From the NCBI GenBank assembly GCA_900554925.1, contig USJG01000074.1, forward strand, positions 1 through 10,910: 10,910 nucleotides of DNA. The letters are read 5' to 3'. A program made the translations under genes and the position numbers. Under the pieces are notes generated by a model. It did no database searches. It was not told the DNA's origin and saw nothing but the letters and a program-made list of their open reading frames with translations. Source of the DNA: an uncultured Lachnospiraceae bacterium (GTDB lineage Bacteria; Bacillota; Clostridia; Lachnospirales; Lachnospiraceae). Below are positions 1 through 5,190 of the stretch, one piece after another (position 1 is the first letter of the stretch; every line of letters starts with the position of its first letter).

Positions 1-551
1 AGCAGCAGCTCAAGCGGCCCGACACCCGCACCGGCAAAATCCGGGCTTTGCAGGAAAGCGCTGCACTATTCAGCTTTTTACAGGCAAACGGCATCCAGTC
101 TATGCAGCAGCTTCATGAAAAAATCGCTGATATGAACAGCCGTTACTATGACCTTCGCGGAAAGATTGTCAAGGCTGAGCGCCGGATCGCCATTCTTACC
201 GAACGCGGGGAGATGTGGGAACAGTACAACCAGTACAAGTCCATCCACAAGCAGCTTGCCAAAGTAAAGCCGGAAAAACGGGAACAGTTTGAACAGCGCC
301 ACAGCCGGGAACTGATTCTGTATGACGCAGCGGCCCGGTATCTGAAAGAACTGAAAGACAGCGGCGAGGCAATCACCCCAAAGGCATGGCAGCTGGAAAT
401 TGACCAGCTGGCCGCTGGAAAGCAGACGGACACGCTTGCCATGAAAGCCATGCGGGAGGATTTGAAAGCAGTGGAACGGCTCCGCAAAACCGCCGAGCAG
501 CTGTCCAGACAGGAACGGGACAAGTCTCACGACCGGGAGCCGGAGCGGTAA
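1..551 (+). CDS. C-terminal part of a relaxase-like mobilization protein (5' end outside window)
   Basis: The frame is open from the left edge (first full codon at position 3) to the TAA at 549-551, so only about the last 183 residues are present. They are strongly charged and helical, with long heptad-like stretches rich in Lys, Glu, Arg and Gln, including segments reading MQQLHEKIADMNSRYYDLRG and KSIHKQLAKVKPEKREQFEQ. This resembles the coiled-coil tail of relaxase/mobilization nucleases in Firmicutes integrative elements. In that family the N-terminal domain nicks oriT and stays covalently bound to the DNA; that domain and its catalytic Tyr/His motifs lie outside the window, so the assignment rests on the tail and the context. 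A TTG at 48 could look like a start but lies inside the open frame and has no ribosome binding site. The toxin-antitoxin pair and broken VLP gene that follow fit a mobile element. Base composition is GC-richer than the block after 1600. Confidence 0.72.
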   Translation, partial: QQLKRPDTRTGKIRALQESAALFSFLQANGIQSMQQLHEKIADMNSRYYDLRGKIVKAERRIAILTERGEMWEQYNQYKSIHKQLAKVKPEKREQFEQRHSRELILYDAAARYLKELKDSGEAITPKAWQLEIDQLAAGKQTDTLAMKAMREDLKAVERLRKTAEQLSRQERDKSHDREPER

Positions 552-617
552 GGGCTACCGCGTTTTGGCGTACTCCTTTTAGGTGCGTCGCGTTTCACGA
601 CACCCTTTTGCACACAG

Positions 618-650
618 AAAAACCGCCGTACAGGTTTCCCCATACGGCGG
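618..650 (-). terminator. Intrinsic terminator of the toxin-antitoxin operon
   Basis: Read on the minus strand, CCGCCGTA (650-643) pairs perfectly with TACGGCGG (630-623) across a 12-nt loop, followed by five T residues (622-618). It starts about 8 nt after the toxin stop codon. On the plus strand there is no T-run after the stem, so it serves the minus-strand operon only. Confidence 0.85.
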
Positions 651-658
651 CAGACTGT

Positions 659-949
659 TTATTTGCCGAACAAGTCGCTGTGTGTGCCGGTGCGGGACAG
701 CGTCAGCACCAGAACATCATCTTCTATGCGGTAGACAAGCAGCCAGTCCGGGAGAATATGACATTCCCGATGGCCTGCCCAATCGCCGGACAGGTCATGG
801 TCACGGTTCTTATCCGGCAGCGGTTCGCCCATTGCCAGCAATGCTACGACCTGCTCCAGCAGCTCAATCTTCAAGCCACGCTTTATGGCTCGTTTGTAGT
901 CTTTTTTGAAACTGGTCGTGTACTTGACGGTATATTTGGTTTCTTTCAT
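659..949 (-). CDS. YafQ-family mRNA interferase toxin (type II toxin-antitoxin)
   Basis: This 96-residue protein has the RelE/ParE fold signature of the YafQ group. Known YafQ toxins cleave mRNA on the ribosome and are held inactive by a DinJ/RelB antitoxin. The residues needed for catalysis in E. coli YafQ have clear counterparts: His51 in RDHDL, His64, Asp68 and Trp69 in the CHILPDWLLVY segment, and His90 in RTGTH near the C-terminus. Length matches the family, so the protein looks intact and active. The ATG at 947-949 overlaps the end of the antitoxin gene by 4 nt, which implies translational coupling and makes the antitoxin the first gene, the usual order for this class. A terminator follows within 10 nt. 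Such pairs are frequent on integrative elements, where they stabilise the element. Confidence 0.93.
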   Translation of the reverse strand: MKETKYTVKYTTSFKKDYKRAIKRGLKIELLEQVVALLAMGEPLPDKNRDHDLSGDWAGHRECHILPDWLLVYRIEDDVLVLTLSRTGTHSDLFGK

Positions 950-1224
950 CTTTTCAGGTCAGCAAACAACTCGTCAAGGTCATTGTAGCCCTTTACAGAC
1001 GGGTCTTTTGCAATCCTTTCCGCTTCCAGCATGGCAGCAATCGTTTCTTTGTTGGGCTGTTCCAGCTTCACTTCAAAGGGAATGCCGCCCTCACGAAGCG
1101 ACTGGCGCACGAAGATGTTGAACGCCGTGGATAAATTCATGCCGAGTTCCGCAAACAGGGCGTCGGCCTGTGCCTTCAAATCCGCGTCCATGCGGATACT
1201 GATGTTTGTGGTATTTCCAGCCAT
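946..1224 (-). CDS. RelB/DinJ-family antitoxin
   Basis: This 92-residue protein begins with a ribbon-helix-helix DNA-binding domain (residues about 5-50): the strand TTNISIRMDADLK, then helices around ADALFAELGMNLSTAFNIFV, close to DinJ/RelB antitoxins. The C-terminal half (about 52-92) is charged and would be the flexible part that wraps the YafQ-like toxin; it ends in YNDLDELFADLKR. Family members neutralise the toxin by direct binding and, alone or as a complex, repress their own promoter. The start is supported by an AAAGGGG ribosome binding site (1233-1239 region, minus strand) about 8 nt upstream. A well-formed promoter with two operator-like repeats lies ahead of it. The 4-nt overlap with the toxin gene couples their translation. 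Confidence 0.93.
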   Translation of the reverse strand: MAGNTTNISIRMDADLKAQADALFAELGMNLSTAFNIFVRQSLREGGIPFEVKLEQPNKETIAAMLEAERIAKDPSVKGYNDLDELFADLKR

Positions 1225-1253
1225 ATCATCAACCCCTTTCTGCTGGCACTTTT

Positions 1254-1295
1254 AGTATATGCCATTTGCACGAAGAAAACAATACTATGCACGAA
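1254..1295 (-). promoter_or_regulatory. Toxin-antitoxin promoter with paired operator-like repeats
   Basis: On the minus strand a -35 box TTGTTT (1282-1277) is separated by 17 nt from a -10 box TATACT (1259-1254). The 8-mer TTCGTGCA occurs twice, at 1295-1288 just upstream of the -35 box and at 1274-1267 in the spacer. The copies are exactly 21 bp apart, two helical turns, so two ribbon-helix-helix dimers could bind the same DNA face. Autorepression is known for DinJ/RelB families; assigning these repeats as the operator is inference. Confidence 0.7.
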
Positions 1296-1330
1296 AATTT
1301 AACACTAAATTCATCAAAAGAGGTCACTGT

Positions 1331-1438
1331 ATGAAACAGATTATTTTACCCGTCACTGTCAAACTCACCATCCGCCTGCCCCTTGACCTGATACAGCCGG
1401 AACCGGCGGGCGCGCCGACTGGTGCACGAGTGCTGTAA
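1331..1438 (+). CDS. Short 35-residue open frame with good ribosome binding site, possibly start of the broken VLP gene
   Basis: An ATG at 1331 sits 7 nt after AAAAGAGG (1316-1323) and opens a 35-codon frame ending at TAA 1436-1438. The peptide starts MKQIILPVTVKLTIRLPLDL and matches no family I recognise. Its 3' end overlaps, in another frame, a recognisable fragment of the cysteine-rich VLP family. The simplest reading is that this ribosome binding site and start belonged to a gene of the element that is now frameshifted; an independent small peptide is possible but unsupported. Confidence 0.3.
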   Translation: MKQIILPVTVKLTIRLPLDLIQPEPAGAPTGARVL

Positions 1439-1532
1439 CTATGACAGCGGAAACGGTATTGCACTGGACGATGGAGAGAAATGTGTCTGCGTCCGGTCCA
1501 TTTCCCGAAGGGCTGCTGGCACTTTTTTGTGA
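1392..1532 (+). pseudogene. Degenerate fragment of a cysteine-rich VLP-domain protein
   Basis: The frame from 1392 to the TGA at 1530-1532 reads RRARRLVHECCNYDSGNGI followed by ALDDGEKCVCVRSIS. This matches the N-terminal motif of small cysteine-rich VLP proteins common on Firmicutes integrative elements, which typically read ECCNYD-GNC-LDDGEEC-C-VQSIS before a second cysteine section. Here there is no start codon in frame (a TGA precedes at 1389), the expected Cys after GN is Gly, and similarity stops at SIS, after which the frame ends within 8 codons. The downstream cysteines and VLP motif are absent. Decay plus loss of the 3' half suggests the element edge lies near 1505-1560. Family recognition is from memory of the motif. 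Confidence 0.6.
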
Positions 1533-1593
1533 ACTTGATTAAAAAGTCCCTGACAACTTGTTTCCGGAACAGAGTGTTTATAAACAGAGCATC

Positions 1594-1622
1594 TTTACAA
1601 AAAACAACAAAAAATATATACT
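1594..1622 (+). promoter_or_regulatory. Promoter for the Cys/His-repeat protein gene
   Basis: TTTACA (1594-1599) and TATACT (1617-1622) are spaced by 17 nt of A-rich DNA, a good sigma-A type promoter. Transcription would begin near 1630, giving a leader of about 45 nt with an AGGAG ribosome binding site at 1661-1665 just before the ATG at 1673. The stretch 1533-1593 shows nothing else recognisable and probably spans the join between mobile and resident DNA. Confidence 0.65.
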
Positions 1623-1672
1623 TAGGATATCGAAGCTATTCAAATTTTTCAAATAGACTTAGGAGATCCTGA

Positions 1673-2809
1673 ATGAACGGAATTGTAAAAGCGCTTACCG
1701 GTATCCTTGGAGTTATGGCGGTGGTGGCATGTCTTGCCACGATCGGCATTATAGGTTATTCCCTGTCGGGGGCCGGCGATCATAAAGAACAAACATCTGA
1801 AAATACAAATGTATCTGCCGATCAGCAGCAGGGAGTACCGACTGTTTCACCGCAAGCGTCGGCCCTGCCAGAAGCAAGTGAAACACCGGCACCGATTTTG
1901 CAGGCAGGCAGCCTTGAAAACCACGTTCATGATTACGAGGAATCCGTAGAAGAAAAAGCCACCTGCTATAAGGCGGGAAGACTGAAATATACCTGTGAAT
2001 GCGGGGATTTCTATTATGTGGATGTGATGTCCACCGGCCATGTGGCGGATGATTGGGAATTGGTAAGAAAGCCTACTGAGGATCGGGAGGGACTGCGTGT
2101 AAAGAAGTGTATCTATTGTGATGAGATCATAGCCCAGGAAAATGTACCCTTCGAGGATGAGAGCAAAACTGATGATGAGGAGGAAGAAGCGGCCCATGTT
2201 CACCAGTATACTGCCAACATAGAAAGGGAGCCCAGTTGTATTCTGGCAGGGCTAAGGAAATATACCTGTAGCTGCGGCAGCTTTTATACGGAGATGATAC
2301 CTGCTCCAGGCCATGTGGCTTCAGACTGGACAGTGGTGGAAGAAGCCACTACGACGCGTATGGGAAGGGAACAGAGAACCTGCAACGTCTGCGGGGTTTT
2401 ACTGGACACCAGGCCTGTTAACGTGTTGGCGGCAAGTCCTTCGGCGTCAGCCAGTGCCTCAGCCAGCGCTTCGGCATCAGCCTCCCCTTCGGCCAGCGCA
2501 ACTGCATCTGCAACTGCCTCATCCAGTGCGTCAGCCAATCCTTCTTCATCACCTACACAAGCGCCTCATACTCATAGCTACAGGTCCTACGTGCTGAAAG
2601 AGGCAAACTGTCAGGAGAAGGGAATTATTTCTTATGTATGCAGCTGCGGAAGCAGTTATGCGGAGAATATAGATTTGGATCTGAACAACCATACCTACCG
2701 GGCGGTAGTGATACCTGCCACTAAAACAACCCAGGGATACACGGTTTATACCTGTATCAGGTGTAATTACAGCTATTATGACAATTATACCCCTGCTCTG
2801 GGGAACTGA
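1673..2809 (+). CDS. Membrane-anchored exported protein with three Cys/His repeats and an Ala-Ser linker
   Basis: The 378-residue protein has one N-terminal hydrophobic segment (about 4-32) with no lipobox, so it is probably anchored with the rest outside. A Thr/Ser/Pro-rich stalk (about 38-80) leads to three repeats starting near residues 84, 175 and 299. Each holds HxH, a Cys 12 residues later, CxC 10 residues on, a His, and a closing CxxC: Cys98/108/110/146/149, Cys189/199/201/237/240 and Cys313/323/325/361/364. Cysteine spacing is identical in all three. Acidic residues separate repeats 1 and 2; a low-complexity Ser/Ala tract (about 255-290) separates 2 and 3. Similar HTH-Y-ATC-G-YTC-CG-GH repeats occur in surface proteins of gut Clostridia, but I know of no assigned function. 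The pattern could bind a metal such as zinc or form disulfides. AGGAG at 1661-1665 supports the start; promoter and terminator make it a single-gene unit. Confidence 0.8.
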   Translation: MNGIVKALTGILGVMAVVACLATIGIIGYSLSGAGDHKEQTSENTNVSADQQQGVPTVSPQASALPEASETPAPILQAGSLENHVHDYEESVEEKATCYKAGRLKYTCECGDFYYVDVMSTGHVADDWELVRKPTEDREGLRVKKCIYCDEIIAQENVPFEDESKTDDEEEEAAHVHQYTANIEREPSCILAGLRKYTCSCGSFYTEMIPAPGHVASDWTVVEEATTTRMGREQRTCNVCGVLLDTRPVNVLAASPSASASASASASASASPSASATASATASSSASANPSSSPTQAPHTHSYRSYVLKEANCQEKGIISYVCSCGSSYAENIDLDLNNHTYRAVVIPATKTTQGYTVYTCIRCNYSYYDNYTPALGN

Positions 2810-2843
2810 ACTACGGAGTAAAACAGAGAGAACGATCATTATG

Positions 2844-2869
2844 GAGCTGGCCGGAAGGTCAGCTCTTTT
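2844..2869 (+). terminator. Intrinsic terminator after the Cys/His-repeat gene
   Basis: GAGCTGGCC (2844-2852) pairs with GGTCAGCTC (2857-2865) with one G-T wobble across a GGAA loop, followed by TTTT (2866-2869). It lies 35 nt after the stop codon. No T-run exists on the other strand, so it acts for plus-strand transcripts. Confidence 0.82.
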
Positions 2870-2879
2870 GTATAACAGG

Positions 2880-3182
2880 TTCGGGTGTCAAAAGGTGCTT
2901 TTAGAAAGTGCTCCTGGCAGATTGCATAAAAGGAATTGCACGCTGTCAGCTTCGTAAAATGGATTTTCTAAATGTTCTTAAGGAAGATTGCCTACCTGGA
3001 CGCAACCGTCCGCAATTCGCCATCCGGGCTCATAGCGGACTTTTCGGGACGTCCATGTCCCGAAATTGCTGCTTTACTAAGGCCATTAAGAAAATCTCAT
3101 TTTCCTCCACAATGACAGCTTAGCAATTTCTTTTGTATAATCTGACGATTCCAAATTTATCAGGCACCTTTTGACACCCGAA
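2880..3182. mobile_element. 303-bp palindromic MITE-like element with perfect 19-bp terminal inverted repeats
   Basis: TTCGGGTGTCAAAAGGTGC at 2880-2898 recurs as its exact reverse complement at 3164-3182. The arms stay related further in: after a 19-nt divergent block on each side, both resume with CAGATT, then AAAAG-AATTGC, GCTGTCA and GATTTTCT-AATG (2962-2974 against 3096-3084), giving about 100 nt of imperfect inverted repeat per arm. The centre holds smaller hairpins, including TTTCGGGAC (3042-3050) with GTCCCGAAA (3057-3065) and GTCCGC with GCGGAC (about 3008-3039). There is no transposase and no convincing gene; a 71-codon frame at 2908-3123 is just what stays open in it. Such features fit a non-autonomous miniature transposon or a long structured RNA. 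No target-site duplication is visible at the ends, so the transposon reading is inference. Confidence 0.6.
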
Positions 3183-3193
3183 TCGCTTTTATT

Positions 3194-3219
3194 AAAAAAG
3201 CAGATACAACTGTACCTGC
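3194..3219 (-). terminator. Riboswitch-controlled intrinsic terminator
   Basis: On the minus strand GCAGGTAC (3219-3212) pairs with GTATCTGC (3207-3200) across an AGTT loop, with one G-T wobble, followed by six T residues (3199-3194). Its 5' arm is also the 3' arm of a competing antiterminator (CTGTACTTG 3241-3233 with CAGGTACAG 3218-3210), so it is the expression platform of the upstream aptamer. Confidence 0.78.
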
Positions 3220-3340
3220 AGACAAAATGACTCAAGTACAGCATCAACTATACATGAGTCTCGTTATTTAAGATAAGCCAGATCGTTAAAATCAGTATGT
3301 TGACTTACCGCGCATCTACGCCAACTACTCCCTCACGGAG
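3220..3340 (-). promoter_or_regulatory. yybP-ykoY (Mn2+) riboswitch aptamer and switching region, apparently orphaned
   Basis: The minus strand carries the ordered hallmarks of the yybP-ykoY family: P1 5' strand CGTGAG (3337-3332), GGAGTAG (3331-3325), an internal helix, GGTAAGTCAACATACTGA (from 3309), TCTGGCTTA, and ACGAGA before the P1 3' strand CTCATG (3258-3253). GGTAAGTC and GGCTTATC pair as the helix carrying the metal-binding loop. Downstream, GACTCATGTA (3260-3251) can pair with TACTTGAGTC (3238-3229), whereas freeing CTGTACTTG lets it form an antiterminator. Ligand-stabilised P1 would therefore free the antiterminator and turn transcription on, the logic known for Mn2+ efflux genes (mntP, TerC or P-type ATPases). 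A consensus promoter lies just upstream. No minus-strand gene follows within 2 kb. Family assignment is by eye. Confidence 0.75.
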
Positions 3341-3345
3341 TCTTA

Positions 3346-3374
3346 ACTATAATATAATTGGAAAAAAAAGTCAA
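3346..3374 (-). promoter_or_regulatory. Promoter driving the riboswitch leader
   Basis: Minus-strand TTGACT (3374-3369) and TATAGT (3351-3346), each one base from consensus, are separated by 17 nt that include a T-run. Transcription would begin near 3339, right at the 5' side of the riboswitch P1 helix. It is among the best promoter matches in the window, which argues the riboswitch was, or still is, transcribed. Confidence 0.78.
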
Positions 3375-3432
3375 TAGAAAAGATGAAAAATGCAGCGGAA
3401 ATAATTTAACTCTTTCCCATAAAAGCATCTTG

Positions 3433-3441
3433 TGATACAAT
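3433..3441 (+). promoter_or_regulatory. Extended -10 promoter for the deacetylase-bactofilin genes
   Basis: TGATACAAT (3433-3441) is an extended -10 element with TACAAT as its hexamer. No good -35 box is visible 17 nt upstream, as is typical of extended -10 promoters. The start would be near 3448, giving a leader of about 25 nt with AAGGAG at 3459-3464. It is divergent from the riboswitch promoter. Confidence 0.45.
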
Positions 3442-3473
3442 ATATGCAAAGTGTTTGTAAGGAGTTATGACCC

Positions 3474-4394
3474 ATGGAGGGTACCTATGACCGGGCAAAA
3501 AGGGTCCGGCGACTGAAAAAAATCATATTGGCAACAATTGCTGCTCTTATTATCATTCCGATGATAACCAGTTTAATTTTGGGAGTGCGGGTGGCACAGC
3601 TGACACACAGGGTACGGGAAATGGAGGCCCTGCTTGCTGCAAAAGAAGAAACAGATGAGATAACAGGAATCTTTACTACCTCATCTGTAGAGGAATCCTT
3701 CCGCGATACCATCGAAGCACAGCAGATAACAGAAGCGGTAAAGGAAGAAGAAGTGCAGGCATATCAGAAGCAGATTTATCTTACCTTTGATGATGGCCCC
3801 AGCAGCAATACGGACAGGATACTGGACATATTGAAGGAATATGATGTAAAAGCCACCTTCTTTGTAGTAGGTAAGACTGACGAGCGGTCGGTGAGAGCCT
3901 ATCAGAGAATTATAGATGAGGGGCATACGCTGGCAATGCATTCTTACAGCCATAAATATAATGAAATTTATGAATCCAGGGAAAGCTTTATTGCAGATTT
4001 GGAAAAGCTTCAGGAATATCTTTATCAGGTTACCGGCGTCTGGCCCAGGTTTTACCGGTTTCCGGGAGGAAGCTCCAATACGGTCAGCAAGACAGATATG
4101 CAGGAACTTATCACTTATTTAAGTGAAAGTGGAATTACCTATTTTGACTGGAACGTTGCTTCGGGAGATGCGGTCAACGGACAGCTTGACATAGAGAGTA
4201 TTGTAAATAACTGTCTGGGGAAGCTTGACAGCTTGAATGTGTGTATGATTTTAATGCATGACGCAGCGGATAAGAATACAACGGTAGAAGCGCTTCCTGA
4301 GATTATTTCCCAGATTCAGGACAGAGGGGATGCCGTATTTTTGCCAGTTACAGATGAAACCGTACCGGTTCAGCATATAATGGCAAATCAATAA
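3474..4394 (+). CDS. Membrane-anchored polysaccharide deacetylase (CE4/NodB domain)
   Basis: The 306-residue protein has a basic start, one membrane segment (about 16-37), a helical stalk (about 38-98) and a NodB/CE4 domain (about 100-295), so the enzyme faces outside the cell. CE4 motifs are all present: TFDDGP (104-109) with the catalytic base and metal Asp, HSYSH (156-160) giving the two metal His, RFPGG (195-199), YFDWNVASGD (223-232) and ILMHDA (259-264) with the catalytic His. Family members remove N- or O-acetyl groups from peptidoglycan or related glycans using Zn2+ or Co2+. PgdA-like peptidoglycan GlcNAc deacetylation is likely but the substrate cannot be read from sequence. AAGGAG at 3459-3464 fits the ATG. 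A bactofilin gene follows after 38 nt, suggesting joint transcription and a role in wall shaping or lysozyme resistance. Confidence 0.92.
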   Translation: MEGTYDRAKRVRRLKKIILATIAALIIIPMITSLILGVRVAQLTHRVREMEALLAAKEETDEITGIFTTSSVEESFRDTIEAQQITEAVKEEEVQAYQKQIYLTFDDGPSSNTDRILDILKEYDVKATFFVVGKTDERSVRAYQRIIDEGHTLAMHSYSHKYNEIYESRESFIADLEKLQEYLYQVTGVWPRFYRFPGGSSNTVSKTDMQELITYLSESGITYFDWNVASGDAVNGQLDIESIVNNCLGKLDSLNVCMILMHDAADKNTTVEALPEIISQIQDRGDAVFLPVTDETVPVQHIMANQ

Positions 4395-4432
4395 ATGAAA
4401 AAGAATCAAGATACGAATGGAGGATTTTTAAG

Positions 4433-5167
4433 ATGGGTTTTTTCTCAGATTTAAAGGATGACTTGTCACAGGCGGTCAACGAGCTTATGCCGGAGGAAGG
4501 CGCCGAGAAGGATATGACGCAGCAGGATGCGGCAGAACCGGAGGGAAGCACAGCAAATATGTCAGCCGATGATTTTAACGCGGATTTAAGCAAAATGCTT
4601 GATAAGGTAGAGGAAGAAATGGCGCCCGCTGAAGAAGCCATTTATGTAGCGCCTGTAGCGGAGGAAAAGCTGGCAGATATGTCCGTTCAGCCATCTAAAA
4701 GGCCAAGTGATGAGGTTTCCGTCATTACAGAATCCATGATCATTAATGGTAATATTGCCACAGAGGGCGGCCTGGAGCTGAGAGGAAGTGTCGTAGGAAA
4801 TATAGAGGCGCTTGGCAAGTTAAACGTTACGGGAGCTGTTCAGGGAAATTCCCAGGCAGCTGAAATCTATGCAGAGGGCGCTAAGATCACCGGCGAGCTT
4901 AGAAGCGCGGGAAGCATTAAGGTGGGACAGAGTACAGTTATCATCGGCAATATTTTCGCAAGCAGCGCAGTGATTGCAGGGGCAGTAAAAGGTGATATTG
5001 ATGTAAAAGGTCCTGTTATCCTTGACGCGTCAGCAATTGTTATGGGTGATATTAAATCTAAATCCGTACAGATTAATAATGGCGCCGTGATCGAAGGTAT
5101 GTGTTCACAGTGCTATGCAGAGGTTAATCCTACCTCCTTCTTTGATGAATTGAAAAAAATGAAATAA
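4433..5167 (+). CDS. Bactofilin (polymer-forming cytoskeletal protein)
   Basis: The 244-residue protein has an acidic disordered N-terminal region (1-92), then a bactofilin/DUF583 beta-helix (about 96-226). The helix shows the regular short turns of the family, with repeated Gly-hydrophobic steps such as INGNI, VVGNIEA, GAVQGN, ITGEL, IIGNIF, GAVKGDIDV and VMGDI. Bactofilins self-assemble without nucleotide into filaments at the membrane and often recruit wall-modifying enzymes. The N-terminal MGFFSDLKDDLSQAV could form an amphipathic membrane-binding helix (inference). The end has a CSQC pair (224-227) and a short charged tail. GGAGG at 4419-4423 supports the start. It lies 38 nt after the deacetylase and about 23 nt before pyrH, so it may be the bridge between wall genes and the pyrH operon. 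The N-terminal extension is longer than in the shortest bactofilins. Confidence 0.9.
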   Translation: MGFFSDLKDDLSQAVNELMPEEGAEKDMTQQDAAEPEGSTANMSADDFNADLSKMLDKVEEEMAPAEEAIYVAPVAEEKLADMSVQPSKRPSDEVSVITESMIINGNIATEGGLELRGSVVGNIEALGKLNVTGAVQGNSQAAEIYAEGAKITGELRSAGSIKVGQSTVIIGNIFASSAVIAGAVKGDIDVKGPVILDASAIVMGDIKSKSVQINNGAVIEGMCSQCYAEVNPTSFFDELKKMK

Positions 5168-5190
5168 AATAAGACTACGTGGAGGAAAGT

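Noticed and set aside
582..604. Hairpin after the relaxase stop (GGTG with a bulge then TCG, pairing CGACACC, followed by CTTTT)
   Set aside because: The stem is only 7 bp with a two-base bulge and the T-run is short; too weak to call a terminator.
583..988. Plus-strand frames across the toxin region
   Set aside because: They lie opposite the well-supported YafQ-like toxin and have no start signals or recognisable domains.
1481..1672. 63-codon frame just before the Cys/His-repeat gene
   Set aside because: It spans the broken VLP fragment in another frame, the promoter and the ribosome binding site of the next gene; no start signal.
2284..2538. Minus-strand 84-codon Ala/Asp/Glu-rich frame
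   Set aside because: It is the mirror of the Ser/Ala low-complexity tract; such tracts keep the opposite frame open. No ribosome binding site or homology.
2908..3123. 71-codon open frame inside the palindromic element
   Set aside because: No ribosome binding site, no recognisable family, and the codons fall across inverted-repeat arms and hairpins; it is open by chance.
3250..3350. tRNA or other structured RNA in the gap before the deacetylase
   Set aside because: No cloverleaf, T-loop or anticodon arm could be built; the segments match the yybP-ykoY riboswitch order on the minus strand instead.
5179..5190. GTG start for pyrH twelve bases upstream
   Set aside because: It would place the start codon at the edge of the GGAGGA ribosome binding site; ATG 5191 gives correct spacing and the family N-terminus.
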